Below, one piece after another: positions 26,243 through 38,848 of a stretch of DNA of 64,000 bases; positions within the stretch are counted from its first letter, which is position 1, and every line of letters begins with the position of its first letter. The translations under genes were made by a program, and so were the position numbers. The DNA is taken from contig NZ_CP115669.1 of the NCBI RefSeq assembly GCF_029203285.1, positions 3,596,001 through 3,660,000 of the forward strand, in the 5' to 3' direction. The DNA is from Pseudomonas sp. PSE14. GTDB lineage: Bacteria; Pseudomonadota; Gammaproteobacteria; Pseudomonadales; Pseudomonadaceae. The notes under the pieces are model-generated. The model was given only the letters and a program-made list of their open reading frames with translations, was not told the origin of the DNA and did no database searches.

Positions 26243-26827
26243 TCAGTAGTAGGCGTTCTCGCGGTTGCTGTGATCGGTGACGTCACGCACGCCCTTCAGC
26301 TCCGGAATGCGCTCGATCAGAGTCTTCTCGACACCGTCCTTCAGCGTCATCTCGACCGCGCCGCAGCCCTGGCAACCACCGCCGAAACGCAGCACGGCGA
26401 TGTTGTCCTCGACCACGTCCACCAGGCTCACCTGGCCGCCGTGGCTGGCCAGCCCTGGGTTGATCTCGGTCTGCAGGTAGTAGTTGATGCGCTCGGTGAG
26501 CGGGCTGTCCTCGTTGACCATCGGCACCTTGGCGTTGGGCGCTTTGATGGTCAGCTGGCCGCCCATGCGGTCGGTGGCGTAATCGACGATGGCGTCTTCC
26601 AGGAAGGGCTCGCTGATGGCATCGATGTAGGCGGTGAAGTCCTTCAGGCCGACCGGGGTGTCTTCCGGCTTCTGCTCACCCGGCTTGCAGTAGGCGATGC
26701 AGGTTTCGGCGTAGGTGGTTCCCGGCTGGGTGATGAAGATGCGAATGCCGATGCCGGGGGTGTCCTGCTTGGACAGCAGTTCGGCCAGGTAATCCTGTGC
26801 GGCTTCGGTGATGGTAATAGCGCTCAT
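26243..26827 (-). CDS. nfuA: Fe-S biogenesis protein NfuA
   Basis: This encodes 194 residues from ATG 26827; the extra five codons up to 26842 are not needed. An N-terminal degenerate A-type scaffold domain covers ~1-95 ([20 protein letters not shown]). A C-terminal Nfu domain (~100-194) carries the cluster-binding CXXC in [20 protein letters not shown]. NfuA dimers hold a [4Fe-4S] cluster and deliver it to target enzymes under iron limitation or oxidative stress. In P. aeruginosa the gene also neighbours cti, as here. Confidence 0.96.
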   Translation of the reverse strand: MSAITITEAAQDYLAELLSKQDTPGIGIRIFITQPGTTYAETCIAYCKPGEQKPEDTPVGLKDFTAYIDAISEPFLEDAIVDYATDRMGGQLTIKAPNAKVPMVNEDSPLTERINYYLQTEINPGLASHGGQVSLVDVVEDNIAVLRFGGGCQGCGAVEMTLKDGVEKTLIERIPELKGVRDVTDHSNRENAYY

Positions 26828-26931
26828 GGCAACTCCTCGCAAACGTGGCGCCAGTTTACGCCATTCGGGGGTGAGGTAGAAAGCCCTACTGATTTAGTAG
26901 GAATAATTCGCAGCTGGGACAGTGCGCCTTT

Positions 26932-26998
26932 GTAGGAGCGAGCTTGCTCGCGAACCAGACTCCGCTGCGAAGCCGTTCGCGAGCAAGCTCGCTCCTAC
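26932..26998. repeat. REP pair (Pseudomonas REP/BIME)
   Basis: GTAGGAGCGAGCTTGCTCGC at 26932-26951 faces the inverted copy GTTCGCGAGCAAGCTCGC..CTAC ending at 26998. It lies between nfuA and the end of cti. Confidence 0.9.
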
Positions 26999-27009
26999 AA
27001 GGGATGGCG

Positions 27010-29298
27010 TCACAGGTTCTCGTAGCGGTTCATGTCGAGAATCCCCGCCTCCACCGGCTCAGTCTCGCGAATGTAGGCGTCCAGGTCGTGGAAGTAGAAC
27101 CAGAACTGCGGATGGCTGCGGCGGATGCCCCAGCGGTCCACGACCTTGTCGAATCCGGCCTGGTCCCTGACCTGCTCCAGCGCACTGACGAAATCCCCCA
27201 CGTCGCCCGACTTCAGGTCGAACATGAAGTTCGGGTAGCTGGAGAGCACGCCCGGGTAGATGGTCAGGGTGTCCAGCCCCGGCTGGTAGCGCAGCGACTC
27301 GCCCGCGATGAAGGCGACGTTGCTGTGGGCGCGGTTGCGCAGCACGGTGTAGATCTCGCGCTGACCATCGGGCAGTTCTACCCGCAGCATGGTCGCCTCG
27401 GGGAAATAGTCGATCACCGGGAGCCCCGCCGCCGGACGGCTGACCAGACGGCTGAAGGCCTGCTCGGCGTCCTGCAGCGGCGCGGCGACATTGTTGCGGT
27501 AGCAGGCGCCGTCCTCGCACATGTTGATAGGGTCGGGCCGCGCGTTGAGTGCCACGTATCGCTTGAGCAGTTGCTGGGCGAAGGCGTTCTTGGCGCCCTT
27601 TTCCGGCAGGAACAGCCCGGTCGGCGCGTCGCTGTCGTTGCTGTAGTAGTCGGCCCACATCTTGAGCCTGCCGCTGTTCTGGTACCAGTCGTCCAGCAGC
27701 GGCTTGCGCGCGGCCACCGGCATCAGGCGCAGGAAGTTCTGCTCGGCGCCGTTGCGGATCAGGTCGAAGTACAGCCGCGTCTGCGCCTGGTGCGCGACGT
27801 TGCCGTAGACGTCGAAGTTGACCACCAGCCCGTAGTAGGTGCGCTCGAACAACGGGTAGTCCAGCCACCAGATGGTCTGCGGAATGCCACCGATCAGGCC
27901 CTTGCGCACCGAAGCGCTGTCGTACTGGCGGAAGATGCTCAGCACGGCGTTGTCATTGCCGGCCCAGATATCGGCCCAGGTCGGCGCCGGCGAATCGTCA
28001 TAGACGTCCTGGCGCAGCTCCTCGTAGGCGTTGCGCTTGTCGCGATAGGCACGCCATTGCGACAGCATCGCGCCCATCTCGTCGATCTGTCCCGGCAGCG
28101 CCAGCAGCGGCGAGGCCTGGGCGCGGAAATCCGGATCGGTGACGTAGAGGTCGTGCTGCGGGTCCTGGAACAGCGCCCAGAAGTTGTCGCGGATCACGTC
28201 GGTGGCGATCTGCCCACGGCACACCGGCCCACGGATGAAGGTCCGGACGAAGTACTCGGCGTTGTCCAGCATGAACTGGTAGCGCGCCTGCGGCGGGATC
28301 GCGGCGAATGTCTCAAACGGATTGGCGCGGTGCTGCAGGCCGTATCCCGGCACCCTGTCGGTGTCCCAATCGCTGCCATAGAACAGCTCCTGGGTGCGCG
28401 CCAGCTTGGCGGGATTGAGTGGGTAGGTGATGTGCGTCTTGTGCACGATCACACCCTGGATCGGCCAGAGGCGGTAGTAGAAGTTGTTACCCGGATCGTC
28501 GTTCGGCCGACGGGTGGCGATCGGATCGATCGGCTGGCCACTGGGCGTGCGCGAGCGCACCAGCTGGAAGAAATGTCCGTCCTGGCCGTTCTCGGTGAAG
28601 TACAGGTGGGCCAGGAACAGGTGCTCGTAGAGCCAGCGCGAGACCAGACTCTGGCGCGCGCCCGGCTGGTTCAGGAAGCGCTCCCAGTCGGCGATCTGCC
28701 CCGTCTCAGCGGGGCTCGGCTGCCAGGCCTGTTCGTCCACCGGCGCGCCCTGGGCCAGCCAGGTCTTGATGGTCGAGAGCTGCTTGTCGGTCAGGCCGGT
28801 GACGGCGAACGGCATGCCGCTGCGCGGGTTCTTGCGCACGAAGTCGTCGATGCTGTCGGGGGTCGGGCACTGGTTGGTGCGGTTGATCGAGAGGTCCAGC
28901 CCGTCGGGAATCTTCGCGTTGGGCACCAGCGGGTGCGCATGGCCCAGGTCGATCATCCGCGCCATCAATGCGGCCTGGTCGCCACGGCCATCGAGCACGG
29001 ACCAGAAGTCCTTGCGCCGCCAGGCATCCGCGCCGTGGGCATCGAGGAACAAGCGGGTGGTGTCCTGCGCCTTCGTCCGCGCGCCATCGTACACCGGCAG
29101 CTTGTTGGCGCCGCGCTGGGCGCCTTCGGCAGCGCTCAGGTTGAGCTGGCACGGCGAGTCATAGCAGGCGTGGCAGGCCACGCACTTCTCGGTGAAGATC
29201 GGCTGGATGTCCTTGGTGTAGGACAGGCCCGCGGCCTGGGAAAACGCTGAAAGCATCAGGGATGCGATGAACAACGTGAAGCGTGCTCGCCGGGACAT
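27010..29298 (-). CDS. cti: fatty acid cis-trans isomerase
   Basis: This encodes 762 residues from ATG 29298, the usual length of Pseudomonas Cti. A signal peptide (~1-23) is followed by a cytochrome-c-type haem site C39-V-A-C42-H43, then ACYDSPCQLNLSAAEGAQRG. The rest is the large Cti domain (GMPFAVTGLTDKQ, YPLFERTYYGLVVNFDVYGN, ATMLRVELPDGQRE). The periplasmic haemoprotein converts cis-unsaturated acyl chains of membrane lipids to trans forms. That stiffens the membrane under solvent, heat or other stress. It is divergent from metH, and no regulator is adjacent. Confidence 0.95.
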   Translation of the reverse strand: MSRRARFTLFIASLMLSAFSQAAGLSYTKDIQPIFTEKCVACHACYDSPCQLNLSAAEGAQRGANKLPVYDGARTKAQDTTRLFLDAHGADAWRRKDFWSVLDGRGDQAALMARMIDLGHAHPLVPNAKIPDGLDLSINRTNQCPTPDSIDDFVRKNPRSGMPFAVTGLTDKQLSTIKTWLAQGAPVDEQAWQPSPAETGQIADWERFLNQPGARQSLVSRWLYEHLFLAHLYFTENGQDGHFFQLVRSRTPSGQPIDPIATRRPNDDPGNNFYYRLWPIQGVIVHKTHITYPLNPAKLARTQELFYGSDWDTDRVPGYGLQHRANPFETFAAIPPQARYQFMLDNAEYFVRTFIRGPVCRGQIATDVIRDNFWALFQDPQHDLYVTDPDFRAQASPLLALPGQIDEMGAMLSQWRAYRDKRNAYEELRQDVYDDSPAPTWADIWAGNDNAVLSIFRQYDSASVRKGLIGGIPQTIWWLDYPLFERTYYGLVVNFDVYGNVAHQAQTRLYFDLIRNGAEQNFLRLMPVAARKPLLDDWYQNSGRLKMWADYYSNDSDAPTGLFLPEKGAKNAFAQQLLKRYVALNARPDPINMCEDGACYRNNVAAPLQDAEQAFSRLVSRPAAGLPVIDYFPEATMLRVELPDGQREIYTVLRNRAHSNVAFIAGESLRYQPGLDTLTIYPGVLSSYPNFMFDLKSGDVGDFVSALEQVRDQAGFDKVVDRWGIRRSHPQFWFYFHDLDAYIRETEPVEAGILDMNRYENL

Positions 29299-29471
29299 GT
29301 AGGGCTCCAGACCTTCGGAATGGGCGGATTCTAGCGGGAACGCCGCCGCGGCGCTGCCTATCCGAAGGCAGAACATGAGCAATTTTCATGTAAATCTCCG
29401 CAAGCTCAAATTTTCTACAGCTTTGTTATCATCAGCGACCCATTGTCACGCCTCCTTTCTAGGTACCTCCG

Positions 29472-33164
<3,693 letters not shown>

Positions 33165-33553
33165 GACGCACACTCCACAATGCAAGGGGCACGTGTCGGG
33201 ATACCAGACATCCTGCCGTGCAACCCTTGCTGCGTTGATGCACAACTGAATCGGCCCTTCCTGCGAACGAGAGCCACGCTCGCATTCTCCCGCCAAACTC
33301 CGCAGCTCCCCTCATCGCCTACCTACCCTCGCCCCAGCCCCCTCGCACCAGCTATCTGCCCAGCATCGAGCAGTCCTGATGGACTCGCTGGCATCAGTCC
33401 ATTCTGAAAAGTCTGCAAGCAATCTCAATTGCATGAGCGACAGCCAGAAACTTACAGGCATACGATCTACATACAACTTCCTACGATAAATTCATAAACT
33501 TAAATTCAGCCATATCCTAATAATTTAGAAAAATCCCACAAAAATAGAGAGCT

Positions 33554-33564
33554 GGATTAGTCAT
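33554..33564 (+). repeat. direct repeat GGATTAGTCAT, copy 1
   Basis: GGATTAGTCAT at 33554-33564 recurs exactly at 33771-33781, 217 bp further on, in the AT-rich region before the peptide gene. Both copies are followed by a loosely similar AAGAAC/GAGAAC-CTT stretch. Confidence 0.6.
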
Positions 33565-33770
33565 AAGAACCTTCCCACAGAATTAGAAATATCTTCGCCA
33601 TTGCTACCACCCCTCTAAAAAAAGATCATTTCCGGCAAATTAATTCGCCAGCGAAGTTCCTGCTGCATTTCTCTCCATGCCGCCCAGAAGAACTCATCGA
33701 GCCTGAACTCGCCAATCTCCCTCTTCCACTCAAGTAAATCTGATAACCACCTGACAACTGACACGACATC

Positions 33771-33781
33771 GGATTAGTCAT
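33771..33781 (+). repeat. direct repeat GGATTAGTCAT, copy 2
   Basis: This is the second exact copy of the 11-mer. It lies 100 bp before the peptide start codon and about 13 bp before a possible -10 element (TAATAT at 33794), where an activator or repressor could act. Confidence 0.6.
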
Positions 33782-33880
33782 TATGAGAACTCTTAATATT
33801 TCCATGGAGTACTCCCGAGCAACACCGCAATACGTCGTTTCACGTTTCACCTTAAAACCATCTAATTCAGGAAACTGAGA

Positions 33881-34021
33881 ATGAAGAAAGTAGATCGCGA
33901 AGAACTGACCAAGTCCGAACTCGCAGGCGGCTGCTGCAAGGCCAAGAAGAAGCCTGCCCCGTGCCCGGCTCCGGTACCGCCTAGTGGTGGTAATACCGGC
34001 GGTACAAACGTCGTCCGGTAA
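33881..34021 (+). CDS. double-glycine leader peptide precursor (putative exported microcin-like peptide)
   Basis: This encodes 46 residues from ATG 33881, with GGAAA about 7 nt upstream. The leader MKKVDREELTKSELAGG ends in Gly-Gly, with a hydrophobic Leu at -4 and acidic/Leu positions upstream. This is the type of leader cut by C39 peptidase ABC exporters. The predicted mature part is 29 residues and begins Cys-Cys-Lys. It has a second block KAKKKPAPCPAPVPP (three cysteines in all, strongly basic and Pro-rich) and a flexible Gly/Asn/Thr tail ending in Arg. Codon use is GC-rich, unlike the AT-rich DNA just before it. A C39 transporter set follows on the same strand. The odd number of cysteines leaves one free for dimerisation, modification or metal binding. 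Bacteriocin, signal or metallophore are all possible; the function is unknown. Confidence 0.75.
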   Translation: MKKVDREELTKSELAGGCCKAKKKPAPCPAPVPPSGGNTGGTNVVR

Positions 34022-34108
34022 GCCGGTGCTCAACCGGGGGCAATAGCGCATTGACGAGGTTGATTTCGATCAGCCTCCGATGCCAATCCCGGTAACTCTG
34101 GCTACATG

Positions 34109-34145
34109 GCGCTGCCCAGCCCCCATCGGGCAGCGCTTTCAATTT
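34109..34145 (+). terminator. terminator/attenuator between peptide gene and exporter operon
   Basis: GCGCTGCCC (34109-34117) pairs perfectly with GGGCAGCGC (34128-34136) around a 10-nt loop and is followed by TTTCAATTT. It stands between the peptide gene and the HlyD gene. Partial termination would give many peptide transcripts and fewer transporter transcripts, a usual design for exported peptides. Confidence 0.8.
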
Positions 34146-34153
34146 CAGTGGCC

Positions 34154-34225
34154 ATGAGCGAGCTGCAGCGGCGGCATTCTCTTGGCCCCGCATCCTCCGC
34201 CCTATTCAGCAAGGTCAAACATTGA
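34154..34225 (+). CDS. possible 23-codon frame coupled to the HlyD gene
   Basis: ATG 34154 opens 23 codons (MSELQRRHSLGPASSALFSK plus three). Its TGA (34223-34225) overlaps the TTG start of the next gene. The ribosome binding site is weak. It could help translation of the TTG-started gene by re-initiation, or be chance. Confidence 0.25.
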   Translation: MSELQRRHSLGPASSALFSKVKH

Positions 34226-35430
34226 GTATCCAAGCAGAAAAGCTGCCGCGCTTCTCCGATGTGCCTTGGCGCTGGATAGCCTATTTCACTTCCACTGCAG
34301 TGGCATTGGGCATCACCTTCGCCTTCTTTCAGGAAATAGAACTGAAACGCGATGTGCCCTGCGAAGTCATCTCTCCCTCGGAGGTCAAGGTCAAGGGCGT
34401 TGCCGGCCTGGTGACCTCCGTCCAGGTTCTCTCCGGCGAACGAGTCCAGCAAGGGCAACCCCTGTTCCAGCTCGCTCGTGACTTCAGTCTGTCGAGTGAC
34501 GGGATACCCCGCCCCAAGTTCGACGAACAGCTGCGCGACGAACAGCTCGCTTCCGCCAGGGCCCAGCATGACGGGCGGCTCGCCGGCCTCATGGCGCGCC
34601 TGCAGGCCAGCGAGCGCAGCGGCGCCGCCCGTGAACTGGAACTCAGTGCACTGGGCCAGCAGCAGGTACAGGCCCGGCGTATCGCAGCCGACGCCCTGCG
34701 TACCCTTCAGCGGCTGGAAGGCATGGCCAGCTACATAACCGCCGACCGCCTCGAACAGGCACGCCTCCAAGCCAATCAGGGCGCGGCCGAAGTCGCCCAG
34801 GGCGAGGTGCGCCGCCAATCGCTGCTGAGTGAAATCGAGTCTCTGCGGGGTACTCAAAAGGAACTGGAGGTCCAGCAGCGCGAACTGGCGGCACAACTTG
34901 CGCGCGAGCAGCAGGACATCAACCTGCGTTACGAGGCGGCTCGACAGAACTCCACCATCTTCGCGCCGCACGCGGGTCTGGTGACCTTCTCGAGCCTCGT
35001 CGTCGGCCAAACGCTGGAAGCCGAGGACGTCGCCCTGGTCATCGACACCGAAGCCGGCACCCCACTGGTAGCAGCGCTGGATATTCCCTCGCGACAACGC
35101 GGCTTCATCAAACCGGGACAATCTGTTCGCCTCAAGCTGGACGCATTTCCCTATGCCCGCTTCGGCGCCGTGCAGGCCCGTATCGACTCGATCTCCGACA
35201 CAGCAATGAACAGAACCGAGAGCACCGCGGGCCCGACAGCCGCTGCCGGCAAAGCCACCGAGATCAATAACTACATGGCCTGGGCCAGCCTTTCCGACAC
35301 GACCTTCGGACCGGCAGGCGAGCCGCTGCGCATCCTTCCCGGCATGCGCGGCACCGCCAGCGTGGTCATCGAGCGCAGAACCATCGCCGAATGGGTGCTG
35401 GAACCGCTATTCCAGATGATCCGGGGTTGA
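34222..35430 (+). CDS. HlyD-family periplasmic adaptor of a peptide exporter
   Basis: This encodes 402 residues from TTG 34222, with AAGG 8 nt upstream. No in-frame ATG gives a better N-terminus. A single transmembrane helix lies at ~18-38 (WIAYFTSTAVALGITFAFF). The biotinyl-lipoyl-like halves (CEVISPSEVKVKGVAGLVTS and NSTIFAPHAGLVTFSSLVVG) flank a long coiled coil (~95-250). The C-terminal beta domain includes IKPGQSVRLKLDAFPYARFG. It should bridge the inner-membrane ABC transporter and the TolC-type channel encoded next. The spacing to the next gene is at most 2 nt. Confidence 0.9.
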   Translation: MSIQAEKLPRFSDVPWRWIAYFTSTAVALGITFAFFQEIELKRDVPCEVISPSEVKVKGVAGLVTSVQVLSGERVQQGQPLFQLARDFSLSSDGIPRPKFDEQLRDEQLASARAQHDGRLAGLMARLQASERSGAARELELSALGQQQVQARRIAADALRTLQRLEGMASYITADRLEQARLQANQGAAEVAQGEVRRQSLLSEIESLRGTQKELEVQQRELAAQLAREQQDINLRYEAARQNSTIFAPHAGLVTFSSLVVGQTLEAEDVALVIDTEAGTPLVAALDIPSRQRGFIKPGQSVRLKLDAFPYARFGAVQARIDSISDTAMNRTESTAGPTAAAGKATEINNYMAWASLSDTTFGPAGEPLRILPGMRGTASVVIERRTIAEWVLEPLFQMIRG

Positions 35431-35432
35431 TC

Positions 35433-37532
35433 GTGCGGGTCATCTATCAGAATGAAGTAGCCGACTGCGGCTATGCCTGCCTTGCCATGGTGCTGACGCA
35501 TTTGGGACGCGCCACCGAGGTACGGGAAATCACCGCACACCGCGCCCTCTCCTCCCATGGCCTGACCCTGATGGACCTGTACGACGTGGCCACCGACTTC
35601 GGGCTCGCCGTCCAGGCCTTCCAGTTCGACGCCAGTGATCTCGCCAACATCAAGGCGGGTTCCATCCTGCACTTCGGTGGAGCCCACTTCGTGGTCTTCG
35701 AGAAGTACCGGCGTGGCCACGTGGTCGTCATCGACCCCGCCTCGGGACGGCGCCGGATGGGCCTGGCGATGTTTCTGGCAAACGTCTCCGGCTATCTGCT
35801 CGAATGTTCACCCACTCCGGAACTGCCACGCATCCGCCACCGATCGAAGGTGCCCGGCGCCCTGGCCCGGGTGCGCGCCCTGAATCCGCAGTTGCGCGGC
35901 CAGATCGCCAAGCTGATGTTCGTCGCCATTGGCAGCCAGTTCGCCATCCTGGCCATGCCCTACTTCGGCAACCTGGTCCTTGACCACGTGGTGACCAGCG
36001 ACAACCGGAACCTGCTGCACATTCTCGCGATCACCTTCGCGAGCATCTTTGCCATCAGCGCTTTCAGCCGTTTCGTTCAGAGCTACCTGACCGCCCTGGC
36101 CAACACCCTGGTCAGCGTCAACGTGACCCAGGGCCTGGTGGGACAGTTGCTGCGCAATGCCATTTCCTACTTCGAGAAGCGCAACGTCGGCGACCTGTTC
36201 GCTCGCCTGAAATCCCAGGAGGAAATCAACGACTATACGGTGCGCACCAGCATCACCCTGCGCATCGATATCGTCGTGGCCCTCCTGGCAATTGCACTGA
36301 TGCTGATGCAAAGCGTCCTGCTGGCCAGCAGCGCGCTTGCGATCTTTGCCCTGTACCTGGGTACCGCGTTCGCCCTGTACGTGCCGATGCGCGATGCGCA
36401 CATGCTGGTACTGGAGCGCTCGGCCCAATGTGACGACACGCTGATCGAGACGATTCGGGGTGCCTCGCTGATCAAACTGGCCTGTGGCGAAACCCGTCGC
36501 ACGGCGATTTTCATGGCGAAATTCCGCGCCCACGCCGCAGCGGCGTTGCACAGCGCCAAGTTGACCGCCTGCCGCGATGCCGTGCTGAAACTGGTGGAGT
36601 ACGCCGATGTCATCGTCATTACCTGGCTGGCGGCCGGCCTGATGCTCGATGGCAAGATCTCCGTGGGTGTCTTCTACTCCTTCATGATCTACAAGTCCCT
36701 GGCCTCCGAACGTCTCGCCCAGTCCATCAATGCGTTGTTCGGTCGCTTCATGCTGAGCGTGCCGGTGCAACGTGTCGCCGACATCGTGGAGCATGAGCCG
36801 GAGCGCTATACGCAGCCCGAGCAGATCGGCAGGACGACCGAACTCAGGCGCTTCGACTCGATCCAGGTGCGCGACCTGAGCTTCAGCTACGGCATTTCCG
36901 ACCGCAATGTCCTGTCAGGCGTGTCGCTGGACATAAACCGTGGCGACAAGATCGTCGTGGTCGGCCCATCGGGCGTGGGCAAATCGACGCTGTTCAAGTT
37001 GCTGTGCGCCGCCGAACCGGTGCAACTCGGCGAGATACGGCTGAATGGCGTGAGCTTCACCAACCTGGCCGTGGACGAAGTGCGGCAGCACATGACCCAG
37101 ATGCGCCAGGGCGATCTGATCCTCAACGGCAGCATCGCCGACAACATTTCCCTGTTCAGCGCCAACCCCGATCACAATCGCATCAACCAGTTGCTCAAGG
37201 ATGTCGGCCTGCTGAACGACGTCATGCAATTGCCCATGCGCACCCAGACCGTCATCAGCGACTCGATCGCGAACATCTCCGCCGGCCAGCGCCAGCGACT
37301 GCTGCTGGCGCGAGCGCTGTACCAGGATGCAGAGCTTCTGCTGCTGGACGAGCCGACCTCCAACCTCGATCCGGTCTCGGTTGCCGGGATCGCCAGCCTG
37401 CTTCAGCAACTGGACCGCACACTCATCGTCATCACCCACGACCTTTCGCTGGCGTCCCGCTTCGAGCGCAGCTACCTGCTGATCGACGGCAAGCTCATAC
37501 GACGCACCGAGCATGAAGGCTCATCCGCATGA
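35433..37532 (+). CDS. C39 peptidase-containing ABC transporter (bacteriocin/peptide exporter)
   Basis: This encodes 699 residues from GTG 35433; TTG 35427 is an alternative. The N-terminal C39 domain starts at once with VIYQNEVADCGYACLAMVL. The catalytic triad looks intact: Cys12, His85 in GGAHFVVFEKY and Asp101 in VVIDPASG. About six transmembrane helices cover ~145-440. The ATPase domain has Walker A GPSGVGKSTLF (~511), signature ISAGQRQRLLLARAL (~616) and Walker B LLLLDEPTSNLD (Asp639-Glu640). The protein would cut the precursor after Gly-Gly and pump the mature peptide out, as CvaB does for colicin V. Its natural partner is the precursor encoded at 33881. Confidence 0.95.
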   Translation: MRVIYQNEVADCGYACLAMVLTHLGRATEVREITAHRALSSHGLTLMDLYDVATDFGLAVQAFQFDASDLANIKAGSILHFGGAHFVVFEKYRRGHVVVIDPASGRRRMGLAMFLANVSGYLLECSPTPELPRIRHRSKVPGALARVRALNPQLRGQIAKLMFVAIGSQFAILAMPYFGNLVLDHVVTSDNRNLLHILAITFASIFAISAFSRFVQSYLTALANTLVSVNVTQGLVGQLLRNAISYFEKRNVGDLFARLKSQEEINDYTVRTSITLRIDIVVALLAIALMLMQSVLLASSALAIFALYLGTAFALYVPMRDAHMLVLERSAQCDDTLIETIRGASLIKLACGETRRTAIFMAKFRAHAAAALHSAKLTACRDAVLKLVEYADVIVITWLAAGLMLDGKISVGVFYSFMIYKSLASERLAQSINALFGRFMLSVPVQRVADIVEHEPERYTQPEQIGRTTELRRFDSIQVRDLSFSYGISDRNVLSGVSLDINRGDKIVVVGPSGVGKSTLFKLLCAAEPVQLGEIRLNGVSFTNLAVDEVRQHMTQMRQGDLILNGSIADNISLFSANPDHNRINQLLKDVGLLNDVMQLPMRTQTVISDSIANISAGQRQRLLLARALYQDAELLLLDEPTSNLDPVSVAGIASLLQQLDRTLIVITHDLSLASRFERSYLLIDGKLIRRTEHEGSSA

Positions 37533-38848
37533 GCTTCGGGAAATCCCTGGCACTTCTCGGAATGAGCCTTGCCCTCATCGTCCAGACGGCCTGGTCCGGA
37601 GAGCTGTTGTCTGTCGTCAACGATGCACTGGCCCATGATGCCGAGCTTTCCGCAGCCAACTCCGAGGTCGCGATCGGCCGCGAGGAAGTCCCCCTGGCGA
37701 GGGCGGCCCTCCTGCCAAGGCTCGACGGCGGCTGGGGGCGAACCTACAACCAGATCAAGACCGAAAACCAGCCGACAGCCAAGTACTGGCAGAACGGCTG
37801 GATGGTGACGCTGACCCAACCGGTCTTCGACTGGCAACTCTGGGTGGGGCTGCGGCAGGCGAGCATCGCCAGCGCCAAGGCAGAACTCGAATATGCCAGC
37901 GCCTGGCAGGCGCTGGTGCTGCGCTCCGCGAATGAATACCTGGATCTGCTGGCGGCGTCGCAGGAACTGTCTCGGGCCAACGATTACCTGCGTGCCGTCA
38001 CCGAACAGCATACGTTGACCGAACACCTGCGCGCCGGCGGTGAAGCGACAGTCATCGATGTACAGGAAGCGCTATCGCGCCTGAGCGAAGCGCAGTTGCG
38101 CCAACAGGAAGCCATGCGCACGCTGGACTCCCGTCGCCGAGCCCTGGAAGCTTTGACCGGACGCGATGTCCCGCCACCCGCCCCCGCCTACACGGAGCGC
38201 ACCCGCCCCTGGCTGAAGTCCAGAAGCCTGCAACAGTGGGTCCACCAAGCCGAGACGCGCAGCTACCCGGTACAGCTGGGCCAGCTCGCAGTACGCAACG
38301 CCGGCGAAGACGCCGAGAAGGCAAGAGCCCAGCGCTATCCGGTCGTCAGTCTTAGCGCCAGCCACTCCCCGTCCGGCGCGGCCGCCGGATATTCCGATCC
38401 GACCACCACCAACAGCGCCATGCTGACCATATCCGCCCCACTATTCACCGGTGGCGCCAATCGGGCCCGCATCCGTCAGAGCCTGGCCAGCGAAGAAAAG
38501 GCCCGGAACACACTGTTGGCGGCGACTCGAAAGTCAGCCGCGGACACCCGCGAGTGGTTCCAGCGCCTTGATTGGGCGCAGGAGCGAAGCAATACGCTAC
38601 GGGAAATCGTTCGTCTCAACGAATCGTCCCTGCAAGCGACCCGCATGGGATACCGGGCCGGCAGCCGCTCCAATCTGGATGTACTGCGCGCCCAGGAATT
38701 GCTGTTCACCAGCCGTGGCGAACAGGTAAAGGCCCAATTTGAAGCCTTGTCGGCCTTCCTCGCACTCAAGGCCGAAGTTGCGTCGCTGAGCCTGGGGGAT
38801 ATTCAGCTCCTCGATGCCTGGCTGAGTTCCGATGCCAGCGAAAACTGA
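37529..38848 (+). CDS. TolC-family outer-membrane channel
   Basis: This encodes 439 residues, overlapping the ABC gene by 4 nt (ATGA). A signal peptide covers ~1-23 (ending TAWSG). Two repeats of the outer-membrane efflux domain follow. The first (~30-210) has LPRLDGGWGRTYNQI and WMVTLTQPVFDWQLWVGLRQ; the second (~235-430) has ISAPLFTGGANRARIRQSLA and GYRAGSRSNLDVLRAQELLF. It completes a dedicated type I secretion set with HlyD and the C39 ABC protein. Confidence 0.9.
   Translation: MSFGKSLALLGMSLALIVQTAWSGELLSVVNDALAHDAELSAANSEVAIGREEVPLARAALLPRLDGGWGRTYNQIKTENQPTAKYWQNGWMVTLTQPVFDWQLWVGLRQASIASAKAELEYASAWQALVLRSANEYLDLLAASQELSRANDYLRAVTEQHTLTEHLRAGGEATVIDVQEALSRLSEAQLRQQEAMRTLDSRRRALEALTGRDVPPPAPAYTERTRPWLKSRSLQQWVHQAETRSYPVQLGQLAVRNAGEDAEKARAQRYPVVSLSASHSPSGAAAGYSDPTTTNSAMLTISAPLFTGGANRARIRQSLASEEKARNTLLAATRKSAADTREWFQRLDWAQERSNTLREIVRLNESSLQATRMGYRAGSRSNLDVLRAQELLFTSRGEQVKAQFEALSAFLALKAEVASLSLGDIQLLDAWLSSDASEN

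Larger units (their letters stand above)
33165..33880. other. AT-rich intergenic region upstream of the peptide gene
   Basis: About 700 bp without a convincing long gene. The stretch 33420-33850 is markedly AT-rich compared with the GC-rich flanks, a sign of transfer or of silencing by MvaT/H-NS-like proteins. It holds an 18-codon ATG frame near 33434 and a 31-codon frame at 33783-33878. The latter ends 2 nt before the peptide start, so it could be a coupled leader; neither has support as a gene. A TAATAT at 33794-33799 is a possible -10 element for the peptide gene. Confidence 0.6.

Noticed and set aside
26944-29250. 768-codon open frame antisense to cti
   Set aside because: The opposite strand encodes an intact Cti with signal peptide and haem motif. 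The antisense product shows no recognisable domain.
29299-29471. Possible cobalamin or SAM riboswitch before metH
   Set aside because: The gap is short and none of the conserved boxes was found.
33783-33878. 31-codon frame ending 2 nt before the GG-peptide gene
   Set aside because: It has no clear ribosome binding site or GG leader and lies in AT-rich promoter-like DNA. It is kept only as a possible leader.
33626-34051. 141-codon minus-strand frame over the peptide gene
   Set aside because: It has no domain or ribosome binding site, and it covers the terminator-proximal and promoter regions of the plus-strand peptide gene.
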